From Bradyrhizobium sp. Arg816 (GTDB lineage Bacteria; Pseudomonadota; Alphaproteobacteria; Rhizobiales; Xanthobacteraceae), in assembly GCF_029989365.1 (NCBI RefSeq), contig NZ_JAPRAQ010000006.1, positions 359,599 to 423,598 on the forward strand: a stretch of DNA of 64,000 nt, written 5' to 3'. This document shows positions 44,872 through 53,562 of this stretch, in pieces. Position 1 is the stretch's first letter. The number at the start of each line of letters is the position of its first letter. The position numbers were made by a program, and so were the translations under genes. The notes beneath the pieces were generated by a model that was given only the letters and a program-made list of their open reading frames with translations, ran no database searches and had not been told where the DNA came from.

Positions 44872-45849
44872 TCACTCCATCACCAGCGCCACGCGCCCGA
44901 TCGCCTTGCGGTCGATCAACAGCCGCATCGCCTTGGCATAATCCTGCAGCGGCAGACGGTGCGAGACGTTGGGTCGGAGCTTGCCCTCCTCCGCCCATTG
45001 CAGCAGAGCCTTAAGCCGCACGTCGCCGAGCGCCGGATTTTTCCGCACGGCTTCGCCCGCACGAACGCCGAGTACGCTCGCGCCCTTGATCAGCAAAAGA
45101 TTTGTCTTCGCTGATCCGATGCCACCCGTAAAACCGATCACCAGCAGCCGCGCGCCCCAGGCGATGCAGCGCATCGAGTTCTCGAACACCTCGCCGCCGA
45201 CGGGATCGAACACGACGTCGGCGCCCCGGCCGTCGGTGATGCGCTTGACGGCATCGCGAAACGGTTCGCGATCGTAGCGCACGAGATGGTCGGCGCCGCG
45301 CGATTTCGCAATGGCGAGCTTCTCGTCGCTGGAGGCCGTCGCGATCACGGTCGCGCCCAGCATCTTGCCGATCTCGACGGCGGCAAGCCCGACGCCGCCG
45401 CCGGCGCCATGCACCAGCAACACCTCGCCGGGCTCGACCCGGCCGCGATCGATCAGCGCGTGATAGGCGGTGCCGTGACCGGCGAGATAGGTCGCGGCTT
45501 CCGCATAGTCGAACGTCGACGGCATCGGCGTGAGCTGCGTCGGCGTCACCACCGCTTCATCGGTGAAGGCGCCATGACGCATCTTCACGATGACCTTGTC
45601 GCCGACGGACACGCCGCTCGCCTCTGCGCCCACCTCGGTGACGTCGCCGGCGGCCTCCATGCCGGGCGTGAACGGCAGCTCCGGCTTGAGCTGATATTCG
45701 CCGGCCGCCATCAGCACGTCCGGAAAGTTCAATCCGGCGGCGCGGATCGCAACGCGCACCTCACCCGGTTTGACGGCGCGCGACGGAAACTCCTCCAGCC
45801 GCAACGTCTCGGGCGCGCCGAGCGCGCGGCAGACGACAGCCCGCACCAT
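44872..45849 (-). CDS. NADPH:quinone oxidoreductase family (zinc-free MDR)
   Basis: 325 residues from the ATG at 45849, which overlaps the stop codon of the upstream gene by one base. The GroES-like N-terminal fold and a Rossmann domain with VHGAGGGVGLAAVEIGKMLG are clear, and the catalytic-zinc cysteines are absent, as in quinone reductases. It probably reduces quinones or activated double bonds with NADPH. It is co-transcribed with the DsbA-family isomerase gene upstream. Confidence 0.9.
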   Translation of the reverse strand: MVRAVVCRALGAPETLRLEEFPSRAVKPGEVRVAIRAAGLNFPDVLMAAGEYQLKPELPFTPGMEAAGDVTEVGAEASGVSVGDKVIVKMRHGAFTDEAVVTPTQLTPMPSTFDYAEAATYLAGHGTAYHALIDRGRVEPGEVLLVHGAGGGVGLAAVEIGKMLGATVIATASSDEKLAIAKSRGADHLVRYDREPFRDAVKRITDGRGADVVFDPVGGEVFENSMRCIAWGARLLVIGFTGGIGSAKTNLLLIKGASVLGVRAGEAVRKNPALGDVRLKALLQWAEEGKLRPNVSHRLPLQDYAKAMRLLIDRKAIGRVALVME

Positions 45850-46457
45850 CAGGCCGCACTCGCCTTGTTGCGTTCGAGCGCCTCGCGGATCAGCGGCAGG
45901 CGGTCGTTGCCGAAGTACATGTCGGTCTTGCCCACGAAGATCGTCGGCGAACCGAAACCGCCGCGCGCGACGACCTCTTCCGTGTTGGCCTTGAGCTGGT
46001 CCTTGATTGCCTGCTCGGAGATGCCGGCAAAGAACTTCTGCTCGTCGACACCGACCTTCCTGCAGATCTCGGCGAGCACGACGTCCTGCGAGATGTCCTT
46101 GTCGCCGCCCCAATAGGTTTCGAACACGGCAGTGGCGAACGGCACCATGTCTTTCCCCAGCCAGATGCAGCCGCGCATGACCTTCACGCTGTTCACCGGA
46201 AACACCGTCGGCGGCATCTTGATCGCAAGGCCGGCCGAGCGCGACCAGTCGGCGAGGTCTTTTTTCATGTAGCGCGCCTTCAGCGGCACCGGCGTCTCGC
46301 GCTGCGCGTAGACGCTCGGATTGACCGTGTTGAAGATGCCGCCCACCAGGATCGGCCGCCAGATGATCTCGGCCCCCAGCTCCTTTACCAGCGGCTGGAT
46401 GTTGTGGAAGGCGAGGTAGGTCCAGGGGCTGGAACAGTCGAAGAAGAATTCAATCAT
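45849..46457 (-). CDS. DsbA-family 2-hydroxychromene-2-carboxylate isomerase-like protein
   Basis: 202 residues from the ATG at 46457, with AAGGAAA upstream. The N-terminal MIEFFFDCSSPWTYLAFHNI shows the thioredoxin-like fold with Ser in the active-site position, as in HCCA isomerase and kappa-class GST. The C-terminal ARGGFGSPTIFVGKTDMYFGNDRL contains the cis-Pro loop. It probably uses glutathione for isomerisation or reduction. It is translationally coupled to the quinone oxidoreductase gene. Confidence 0.9.
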   Translation of the reverse strand: MIEFFFDCSSPWTYLAFHNIQPLVKELGAEIIWRPILVGGIFNTVNPSVYAQRETPVPLKARYMKKDLADWSRSAGLAIKMPPTVFPVNSVKVMRGCIWLGKDMVPFATAVFETYWGGDKDISQDVVLAEICRKVGVDEQKFFAGISEQAIKDQLKANTEEVVARGGFGSPTIFVGKTDMYFGNDRLPLIREALERNKASAA

Positions 46458-46495
46458 GGCGTTTCCTTTTTATCTTGTTTGTCGTGCTCTATCCC

Positions 46496-46614
46496 CGTCA
46501 TTGCGAGCGCAGCGAAGCAATCCAGAGTCTTTCCGCGGAACCAGTCTGGATTGCTTCGTCGCTTCCGCCTTCGCTCTTCGAGCTACGGCGGACAAGTCGC
46601 TCCTCGCAATGACG
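46496..46614. repeat. REP-like palindrome, class A, with inner insertion
   Basis: CGTCATTGCGAGCGCAGCGA at the left and the reverse-complement arm CTGGATTGCTTCG...CGCAATGACG at the right. The right arm is interrupted after CTTCG by about 40 bases of other sequence. It lies between the divergently placed isomerase start and the GST stop. Confidence 0.8.
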
Positions 46615-46630
46615 AGGAGGCAGCGGAGTT

Positions 46631-47332
46631 CTATTTCCTTCCCAGCACTTCCTTGGCACGCTGGCCGAACATGATCTTGCGTGATTCCTCGTCGAACGGC
46701 TCCTTCACGAACTTGCCGATCGAAAGCCCCGCCTGCACGGGCGGCCTTGCCCGCACCTCGGCGTACCAGCGTTTCACGTTCGGATAGTCGTCGAGCGTAA
46801 AGCCCTGCGCCTTGTGGGTCATGGTCCAGGGGAAGCAGGCGATGTCCGCGATGGAATAGTCGCCGGCGACATAGGCACCGGTCTTGGCCAACTGCCGGTC
46901 GAGCACGCCATAGAGCCGCGCAGCCTCGTCGCGGTAGCGCTCAATCGCATAAGGGATCTTCTCGGCAGCATAGAGCGCGAAATGGCCGTGCTGGCCGAGC
47001 ATTGGCCCGAGGCCCGCCATCTGCCACATCACCCACTGGATGGTGGTGGAGCGGCCGCGCAGATCGCTGGCCAGAAAGCGGCCGGTCTTCTCCGCCAGAT
47101 AAATCAGGATCGCGCCGGTCTCGAACGCCGAGAACGGTGCGCCGCCGTCGGCAGGTTCGCGATCAACGATCGCGGGAATGCGGTTGTTCGGGGAGATCGC
47201 CAGAAACTCGGGGCTGAACTGCTCGCCGGCGCGGATATTGACGGGCTTTACGTTATAGGGGAGCCCGAGTTCCTCCAGCATGATCGAGATTTTCCAGCCG
47301 TTCGGCGTCGGCGCGTAATAGAGGTCGATCAT
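46631..47332 (-). CDS. Glutathione S-transferase (YfcG/Ure2-like)
   Basis: 233 residues from the ATG at 47332, with AGGAAAGG upstream. The N-terminal thioredoxin-like domain (IDLYYAPTPNGWKISIMLEE, cis-Pro in NNRIPAIVD, then ETGAILIYLAEK) and the helical C-terminal domain (YSIADIACFPW) are typical of the Ure2/YfcG-type nu class. It conjugates or reduces with glutathione in the cytosol. The leader (47333-47380) holds iterated AAGG/AGGG purine motifs. Confidence 0.9.
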   Translation of the reverse strand: MIDLYYAPTPNGWKISIMLEELGLPYNVKPVNIRAGEQFSPEFLAISPNNRIPAIVDREPADGGAPFSAFETGAILIYLAEKTGRFLASDLRGRSTTIQWVMWQMAGLGPMLGQHGHFALYAAEKIPYAIERYRDEAARLYGVLDRQLAKTGAYVAGDYSIADIACFPWTMTHKAQGFTLDDYPNVKRWYAEVRARPPVQAGLSIGKFVKEPFDEESRKIMFGQRAKEVLGRK

Positions 47333-47476
47333 GACCTTTCCCTTAGCCTTTCCCTGGCCTTTCCTTTGGCCTTCCCTGTCATCGCCGATGGAATAGAGAG
47401 CGACTTTTGTTGTTCTGTACCTTGACGTTAAGACATGGCAGGAAGGGGCGCAACACAACCTGCCGGGAGAGCCGCC

Positions 47477-48499
47477 ATGCTGTTTCCAACCACAATCGCC
47501 GGCTCCTTGCCGAAGCCGGAATGGCTCGCCGAGCCGAACATGCTCTGGGCACCCTGGAAGTCGCAAGGCGCGGAGCTTGTCCGCGCCAAGCGCGACGCGA
47601 CCATGCTTGCCGTCAAGGTCCAGGAGGATGCCGGCATCGATATCGTCACGGAGGGCGAGCAGGCCCGCCAGCATTTCGTGCACGGCTTCCTGGAGAAGAT
47701 CGACGGCATCGACTTCGCCCACAAGGTCGAGATGGGCATCCGCAAGGACCGCTACAAGGCGATGGTGCCACAGGTGGTCGCGCCGCTTCAGCTCAAGGGG
47801 CGTGTTCATGCCGACGAGGCGCGCGTGGCGCGCACGCATACGAAGAAGAAGCTGAAGTTCACCCTGCCCGGCCCGATGACCATCATCGACACGATTGCGG
47901 ACCGCTACTACGGTGATCGCGTCAAGATGGCCTTTGCCTTCGCCGATCTCCTCAACGAGGAAGCCAAGGCATTGCAGGCCGACGGCGTCGATCTCGTGCA
48001 GTTCGACGAGCCCGCCTTCAACGTCTACATGGACGAGGTAAACGACTGGGGCATCAAGGCGCTGGAGCGTGCCGCACAGGGGCTGACCTGCGCCACCGCC
48101 GTGCACATCTGCTACGGCTACGGCATCAAGGCCAACACCGACTGGAAGGAAACGCTCGGCGCGCAGTGGCGGCAGTACGAGCAGATCTTTCCGGCGATCG
48201 ACGCGAGCCCGATCCAGCAGGTCGCGATCGAGTGCCGGAATTCGAAGGTGCCGCTCGATTTACTCGCGCTGCTCAAGACCAAGATCGTGCAGGCCGGCGT
48301 GATCGACGTCGCCAGCGACACGGTGGAGACGGCCGAGGACGTCGTGCAGGTGATCGACGCGGTGTCGAAGTTCGTTCCCAAGAGCAACATCATCGCCACC
48401 ACCAATTGCGGCATGGCGCCGATGCGGCGGGAGATCGCCGAAGCCAAGCTGATGGCGCTCGGCGCCGGTGCCGCGCTGGCGCGTGAGAAGCTGGGGTGA
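47477..48499 (+). CDS. Cobalamin-independent methionine synthase core domain protein
   Basis: 340 residues from the ATG at 47477. It corresponds to the C-terminal catalytic half of MetE only. The zinc ligands are visible as His210, Cys212, Glu252 and Cys311, and DEPAF is the conserved substrate loop. Such single-domain proteins may methylate homocysteine or another thiol from an unknown methyl donor. Its stop overlaps the ATG of a small exported protein gene. It is divergent from the GST gene. Confidence 0.88.
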   Translation: MLFPTTIAGSLPKPEWLAEPNMLWAPWKSQGAELVRAKRDATMLAVKVQEDAGIDIVTEGEQARQHFVHGFLEKIDGIDFAHKVEMGIRKDRYKAMVPQVVAPLQLKGRVHADEARVARTHTKKKLKFTLPGPMTIIDTIADRYYGDRVKMAFAFADLLNEEAKALQADGVDLVQFDEPAFNVYMDEVNDWGIKALERAAQGLTCATAVHICYGYGIKANTDWKETLGAQWRQYEQIFPAIDASPIQQVAIECRNSKVPLDLLALLKTKIVQAGVIDVASDTVETAEDVVQVIDAVSKFVPKSNIIATTNCGMAPMRREIAEAKLMALGAGAALAREKLG

Positions 48500-48729
48500 T
48501 GGTGCTCCGAACGGCGCTCGTCGTCACAGCTCTTGCGGGGATCACATTCGCCGCGCGCGCGGAGGATCGCTCCGTGCTGCTGAATTGCAAGGCCATGGTC
48601 GAGCGTGCGTCGAAGGATACGGGTACGGCAACCGAGGCTGAGCTCACCCGCTGCCGCCAGATCATCCGCGAATGGGAGCTGCGCGATGCGCGGACGACAG
48701 TGGATGAGCAAGGGCGGCCGCTGAAATAG
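48499..48729 (+). CDS. Small exported hypothetical protein
   Basis: 76 residues from the ATG at 48499, which overlaps the preceding stop by one base, so translation is coupled. It has a signal peptide (MVLRTALVVTALAGITFAARA) and a charged mature part with two cysteines (LNCKAM and TRCRQI) that could form a disulfide. No named family. Confidence 0.6.
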   Translation: MVLRTALVVTALAGITFAARAEDRSVLLNCKAMVERASKDTGTATEAELTRCRQIIREWELRDARTTVDEQGRPLK

Positions 48730-48769
48730 CCACACGCTCGCTGCGTTCCCTCCCCCTTGCGGGGGACGG

Positions 48770-49390
48770 TCAGGCGCGGTGCGCGCTGGGGTGCAATGTG
48801 ACCTCATAGCCGGCGCTCATCGCGCGCAACGTCGATGGCGGGGTCAGCAACTGCGCATCGTCAAGCTCTCGCGCGCCTTCAACATAGCCCGCCGCCGACC
48901 ACAACAGCGTCCCGCCCTGCATCAGCAGAAAGCTTTCCTCGCCCTGCTGCAGCATCGCGCCATCTGGAAGCTGCTCGAGCGGCACCAGCAGCGCATGAAG
49001 CCGCTTCTTGCCGTGATCGAGCCGCTCGTGGTGCAGCACCGTGTCGATATCGTGCATGCGGACGTCACGGACGCGGTTGCCCTTCTCCCACGCAGCCCGG
49101 AAGCGATTGGCATCGTCACGACGGCAGTAGAAGCAGGGGCGATGGCCGGCGGCGAGCGCGGTGGCCTCGTCGAGGAAGAACAGCTCGGTCCAGCTATGCG
49201 TCGCCATCACCTCGCGGCGGCGGCCGCGGAATTCGCAGGTGCAGGTGAGCCAGGCCGGCGACGACCAGCGCCTCTTCAACAGCGTCCTGGTCGCGGGATC
49301 ATGGATGATGCCGCGATTGCCGGTGAACAGGCCGCGGTGCGGCGTGGCGATGATGTCGCCGGTCGGCGTGACACGGTTTTGCAGGGGCAT
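48770..49390 (-). CDS. Hypothetical protein with Ada-like Cys motif
   Basis: 206 residues from the ATG at 49390. It contains AAGHRPCFYCRRDDANRF, which resembles the AGFRPCKRC zinc-binding motif of Ada-type proteins, preceded by TCTCEFRGR with two more cysteines. Together they could bind one zinc. No methyltransferase or helix-turn-helix domain is present. Function unknown; nucleic-acid or damage-related roles are only a guess. Confidence 0.65.
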   Translation of the reverse strand: MPLQNRVTPTGDIIATPHRGLFTGNRGIIHDPATRTLLKRRWSSPAWLTCTCEFRGRRREVMATHSWTELFFLDEATALAAGHRPCFYCRRDDANRFRAAWEKGNRVRDVRMHDIDTVLHHERLDHGKKRLHALLVPLEQLPDGAMLQQGEESFLLMQGGTLLWSAAGYVEGARELDDAQLLTPPSTLRAMSAGYEVTLHPSAHRA

Positions 49391-49400
49391 GGTGCGGCTC

Positions 49401-49540
49401 TTCTCCTTCTCCCCGCGTGCGGGGAGAAGGTCGGGATGAGGGGTAGCCTCAGCAAGTTCGGTGAGACTTGGACTCGCGGGGAGTCCCCCTCACCCGCGCC
49501 TTCGGCGCGGCCTCTCCCCGCACGCGGGGAGAGGCGAAGA
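49401..49540. repeat. Intergenic palindromic repeat, class C
   Basis: The hairpin CTTCTCCCCGCGTGCGGGGAGAAG lies at the left. A second, CTCTCCCCGCACGCGGGGAG, lies at the right, with further pairing CGCGCC/GGCGCG between them. A relative occurs at 57891-58004. Confidence 0.8.
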
Positions 49541-49544
49541 AAAG

Positions 49545-50072
49545 CTACGCCGCGCCGTCGCGCAGCGGCGGGTGGTAGGACAGCGCGGTGTCCCAGGGGA
49601 AGAAGATCCAGGTGTCCTGCGAGACTTCCGTGATGAAGGTGTCGACCAGCGGGCGTCCCTTCGGCTTGGCGTAGACGGTGGCGAAATGCGCATCGGGCAG
49701 CATGTCGCGCACCAGCCTGCCGGTCTTGCCGGTGTCGACGAGGTCGTCGACGATCAGAAGCCCCTTGCCGGTGCCGCCGCCGAGCTTCATCGCCGCTTCG
49801 GACATGCCCTTGAGGACCTGGAGCTCGCCCTGCTTGTCGTGATCGTAGCTGGCGATGCAGACCGTATCGATGATGCGGACACCGAGCTCGCGCGCCACGA
49901 TCGCGGCCGGCACCAGCCCGCCGCGGGTGATCGCGATGACGGCGTGGAACGGGCCAACCTCGTTGAGCCGCCAGGTCAGCGCCCGGCAGTCGCGGTGGAA
50001 CTGGTCCCACGAAACGGGAAAGGCCTTGCCGGCCCGCTCCTGCGCGCTCAGCTCCGGTGCTTCACCAGCCAT
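49545..50072 (-). CDS. gpt: Xanthine phosphoribosyltransferase
   Basis: 175 residues from the ATG at 50072, with GGAG upstream. The PRPP-binding motif LLIVDDLVDTGKTGRLVRDM, an early AITRGGLVPAAIVARELG segment and the C-terminal WIFFPWD base-binding region fit the Gpt family. It salvages xanthine or guanine to the nucleotide in the cytosol. It lies downstream of the CinA-like gene on the same strand, 38 bases apart. Confidence 0.92.
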   Translation of the reverse strand: MAGEAPELSAQERAGKAFPVSWDQFHRDCRALTWRLNEVGPFHAVIAITRGGLVPAAIVARELGVRIIDTVCIASYDHDKQGELQVLKGMSEAAMKLGGGTGKGLLIVDDLVDTGKTGRLVRDMLPDAHFATVYAKPKGRPLVDTFITEVSQDTWIFFPWDTALSYHPPLRDGAA

Positions 50073-50110
50073 TGTTGTCTCCTGCCAATCTTCATCCGGC
50101 CGCCTTTCTG

Positions 50111-50848
50111 CTACCGGGTGATGTTCAATCCCGCCAGCATTTCCTTCACCGCTGCCATCGCCGCTGCCAGCTTGTCCGCGTCGCGCGAGCGCACCACCAG
50201 ATTGGTGTTCGGCTTCTGCTCTTCGTCCATGAACGGATAGCTGCCGATGATGGTGTCGGGATGGGCGGCGGCGATCGCACGCAGCGGGCTGCCGATGTCA
50301 CCCTCCCGCGCATTGGCGCGGACCGATTCGGAGAGCATGCGCACGCCCGATTTCAGCTTGGGCGAGACGATGTCCATCATCGCCTGCATGATCGAGGGCA
50401 CGCCGGCCATGACGATGACGTTGCCGAGCTTGAAGCCGGGGGCGAGGATGGTGGCGCTCTGGATCAGCTCGGCGCCGTCGGGGATGCGGGCCATGCGCAG
50501 GCGGGCCTCGTTGAGGTCCTGCTCGCTCCAGCGCTCGCGGAAGCGGGCGACGACTTCCGGATGGTGGTCGATGCCGACGCCGAATGCCTTGGCGACGCTG
50601 TCGGCGGTGATGTCGTCATGGGTCGGCCCGATGCCGCCGGTGGTGAAGACATAGGTGTAGCGTTTCCGCAGTGCATCCAACGCGGCGATGATGTCGTCCT
50701 CGTCGTCTGAGACGACCCGGACTTCCTTCAGGTCGATGCCGATATTGGTCAGGTATTCGGCGATGAAGCCGATATTCTTGTCCTTGGTGCGGCCGGACAG
50801 GATTTCATCCCCGATGACCAGAATGCCCGCCGTGACGATGTCGCTCAT
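50111..50848 (-). CDS. Molybdopterin-binding/CinA N-terminal domain protein
   Basis: 245 residues. The MoaB/MogA-like fold is marked by TAGILVIGDEILSGRTKDKN at the start and FTTGGIGPTHDDIT in the middle. This is the COG1058 domain found in CinA, without the C-terminal nicotinamide-nucleotide amidase domain. It probably cleaves ADP-ribose- or NAD-type pyrophosphates, or is a MoeA-like relative. It is co-oriented with gpt. Confidence 0.88.
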   Translation of the reverse strand: MSDIVTAGILVIGDEILSGRTKDKNIGFIAEYLTNIGIDLKEVRVVSDDEDDIIAALDALRKRYTYVFTTGGIGPTHDDITADSVAKAFGVGIDHHPEVVARFRERWSEQDLNEARLRMARIPDGAELIQSATILAPGFKLGNVIVMAGVPSIMQAMMDIVSPKLKSGVRMLSESVRANAREGDIGSPLRAIAAAHPDTIIGSYPFMDEEQKPNTNLVVRSRDADKLAAAMAAVKEMLAGLNITR

Positions 50849-51125
50849 ACCTTAAGTCCCTCACCTGTCGGCCAGACTTTGCCGAGGTAACGCGTTGAAG
50901 TCACGCGGTTTTGCTGCCGAAATAAGCAGTCCTCAGCCATTTTTTGAGGCACCCTCCCGGCTGTCCCCGGCAAATGCCACAACTCCATGCTTATCGCGCT
51001 GGCCCAGCCCTTGCTACCTCCTCAGAGTCATGCACTCTTGCCGCATGGCCAGGACGTTGCGGTCTTCACCAAGGCCTGGCGACCTGTCGAATGGCGCAAC
51101 GCCTTGCGGAGACAAGTCGGGATCT

Positions 51126-52544
51126 ATGGCAGTCGCGTTTGATGAAATGAACATTCCCGGTGGGGACCTTCGCCCCGCCTATCAGGAGCTGGCGCGCTGG
51201 CTCAAGGAGACCCCTCCCGAGGCGCTCGAATATCGCCGCCAGGAGGCCGAGCTCCTGTTCCGCCGCATCGGCATCACCTTTGCCGTCTATGGCGACTCCG
51301 AATCCACCGAGCGCCTGATCCCCTTCGACGTGATCCCGCGAATCATGTCCGGCAAGGAATGGGCGCTGCTGGAGAAGGGCCTGAAGCAGCGCGTGCGCGC
51401 GCTCAACATGTTCCTGCGCGACATCTATCATGGCCGCGACATCCTGCGCGCCGAGATCGTGCCCGACGACCTGATCTTCCAGAACCCGGTGTTCCGCCCC
51501 GAGATGAACGGCCAGCAGGTGCCGCACGACGTCTACGTGCACATCGCCGGCATCGACATCGTCCGGGTCGATGCCGAGGACTTCATCGTGCTGGAGGACA
51601 ATGCCCGTACGCCGTCGGGTGTGTCCTACATGCTGGAAAATCGCGAGATCATGATGCGGTTGTTTCCGGACCTGTTCGCCCGCCACAGGGTGGCGCCGGT
51701 CGAACGCTATCCGGACGAGCTGCTCTCCGCCCTGCGATCGGTGGCGCCGCAAGGCGCCTCCGGCGAGCCGACGGTCGCCCTGCTCACGCCCGGCGTCTAC
51801 AACTCGGCCTACTACGAGCACTCCTTCCTTGCCGACAAGCTCGGCATCGAACTGGTCGAAGGCCGCGACCTCATCATCAAGAACAACGAAGTGTTCATGC
51901 GGACAACCGAGGGAGTGAAGCGGATCGACGTGATCTATCGCCGCGTCGACGACGATTTCATCGACCCCCTCACCTTCCGCCCCGACTCCGTGCTCGGCGT
52001 GCCCGGGCTGATGTCGGCCTATGCGGCCGGCAACATCACGCTCGCCAACGCGGTCGGCACCGGCATCGCCGACGACAAGGCGATCTACTCCTACATGCCG
52101 GACATCGTGAAATTCTATCTCGGCGAGGAGCCGATCCTGAAGAACGTGCCGACCTGGCGTTGCCGCGAGCCGAAGGATCTCGCCTACGTGCTCGACAATC
52201 TCGGCGAGCTCGTCGTCAAGGAAGTCCACGGCTCCGGCGGCTATGGCATGCTGATCGGCCCCGCCGCGACGAAAGCGACGATCGAGGCCTTCCGCGAAAA
52301 GCTCAAGCGCGAGCCGGAAGGTTTTATCGCGCAGCCGACGCTGGCGCTCTCGACCTGCCCGACCTGTACGGCAAGCGGCCTCGCGCCGCGCCACGTCGAC
52401 CTGCGGCCCTTCGTGCTCACCGGCAGCAAGAGCACCACGATCGTGCCCGGCGGGCTGACACGGGTCGCGCTCAAGGAAGGCTCCCTGGTGGTGAATTCGA
52501 GCCAGGGCGGCGGCACCAAAGACACCTGGATCCTGGACGAGTAG
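51126..52544 (+). CDS. Circularly permuted ATP-grasp protein (type 2)
   Basis: 472 residues from the ATG at 51126. The sequence has the permuted ATP-grasp order, with DNARTPSGVSYMLENR, YNSAYYEHSFLADKLGIELVEGRDL and the late motif ASGLAPRHVDLRPFVL typical of the CP_ATPgrasp_2 family. ATP-grasp enzymes join a carboxylate to an amine through an acyl phosphate. Here the product is probably a peptide or amide link. It heads a run with the alpha-E, transglutaminase and Anbu genes. The alpha-E gene starts four bases after its stop. Confidence 0.92.
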   Translation: MAVAFDEMNIPGGDLRPAYQELARWLKETPPEALEYRRQEAELLFRRIGITFAVYGDSESTERLIPFDVIPRIMSGKEWALLEKGLKQRVRALNMFLRDIYHGRDILRAEIVPDDLIFQNPVFRPEMNGQQVPHDVYVHIAGIDIVRVDAEDFIVLEDNARTPSGVSYMLENREIMMRLFPDLFARHRVAPVERYPDELLSALRSVAPQGASGEPTVALLTPGVYNSAYYEHSFLADKLGIELVEGRDLIIKNNEVFMRTTEGVKRIDVIYRRVDDDFIDPLTFRPDSVLGVPGLMSAYAAGNITLANAVGTGIADDKAIYSYMPDIVKFYLGEEPILKNVPTWRCREPKDLAYVLDNLGELVVKEVHGSGGYGMLIGPAATKATIEAFREKLKREPEGFIAQPTLALSTCPTCTASGLAPRHVDLRPFVLTGSKSTTIVPGGLTRVALKEGSLVVNSSQGGGTKDTWILDE

Positions 52545-52548
52545 TCAG

Positions 52549-53493
52549 ATGCTGTCGCGTACCGCCGAAAACCTCTATTGGCTCGCCCGCTATGTCGAAC
52601 GGGCCGAATATCTCGCGCGCACCATCGATGCGACGCTGCGCGTCACCGCGCTTCCCGCCGCCTATATCGGCAAGACCAATGAATGGGACTCGGCGCTTCT
52701 CACCGCCGGCGTCGCCGCGAGCTTCTATCAGCAATACGAAGTCGCCAACGAGCACAACGTCGTCGACTACCTCTCGTTCTCGGCAAGCAATCCATCATCG
52801 ATCAGGAACTGCATCGAGGCGGCGCGGCTGAACTCGCGCTCGGTGCGCACCGCGCTGACCAGCGAGATGTGGGACACCATCAACTCGGCCTGGATCGAAC
52901 TCCAGGAGGTCTGGAGCAAGGGCACCTCCACGCGCGAGGATCTCGCCAAATTCCTGCGCTTCGTGCAGGAGACTTCGCTGCGCTTCGACGGCTCGGCCTA
53001 CCGGACCATGCTGCGCAACGACGCCTACTGGTTCTCGCGGATGGGCGTGCATCTGGAGCGCGCCGACAACACCGCGCGCATCCTCGACGTGAAGTACCAC
53101 GTGCTGCTGCCCGAGGAGGAGCATGTCGGCGGCCCGCTCGACTTCTATCAGTGGAGCTCGATCCTGCGCTCGGTCTCGGCGCTGACGGCCTATCACTGGG
53201 TCTATCGCGAGACGCTGAAGCCGTGGCTGATTGCGGACCTGCTCATCCTCAACGACACGCTGCCGCGCTCGCTGGCGAGCTGCTACGGCAATCTCGTGCG
53301 CAATCTCGACCAGATCGGCGTCGCCTATGGCCGCCAGGGCCCCGCCCAGCGCCATGCCCGCGGCATCCGCAACCGGCTGGAACACAGCAATATGAACGAC
53401 ATCTTCCAGCACGGCGTGCATGAATTCATTCAGGAATTCATCACGGACAATTCCAGGCTGGGCGAAATCATCACGAAGCAGTATTTGATCTGA
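52549..53493 (+). CDS. Alpha-E domain protein
   Basis: 314 residues. It is all-helical, with the N-terminal signature MLSRTAENLYWLARYVERAE, a central MGVHLERADNTARILDVKYH and RNRLEHSNMNDIF near the end. The alpha-E family is almost always next to permuted ATP-grasp and transglutaminase-like genes. Its Arg/Glu/His pattern suggests a possible enzyme or scaffold, but no activity is established. Confidence 0.93.
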   Translation: MLSRTAENLYWLARYVERAEYLARTIDATLRVTALPAAYIGKTNEWDSALLTAGVAASFYQQYEVANEHNVVDYLSFSASNPSSIRNCIEAARLNSRSVRTALTSEMWDTINSAWIELQEVWSKGTSTREDLAKFLRFVQETSLRFDGSAYRTMLRNDAYWFSRMGVHLERADNTARILDVKYHVLLPEEEHVGGPLDFYQWSSILRSVSALTAYHWVYRETLKPWLIADLLILNDTLPRSLASCYGNLVRNLDQIGVAYGRQGPAQRHARGIRNRLEHSNMNDIFQHGVHEFIQEFITDNSRLGEIITKQYLI

Positions 53494-53499
53494 TACTGC

Positions 53500-53541
53500 C
53501 GTCATTCCGGTGCGCCCGCAGGGCGAGCCTGGGGAATGACG
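53500..53541. repeat. Short REP-like palindrome, class E
   Basis: CGTCATTCC at 53500-53508 and GGAATGACG at 53533-53541 flank GC-rich inner arms (GCGCCC/GGGCGA). It lies in the gap between the alpha-E and transglutaminase genes and may stabilise or attenuate the mRNA. Confidence 0.75.
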
Positions 53542-53562
53542 ACGCCAGAACAACGGTCCACC

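Noticed and set aside
47333..47380. Iterated purine motifs before the GST gene as a riboswitch
   Set aside because: Simple AAGG/AGGG repeats without paired stems. At most they provide several ribosome-binding options.
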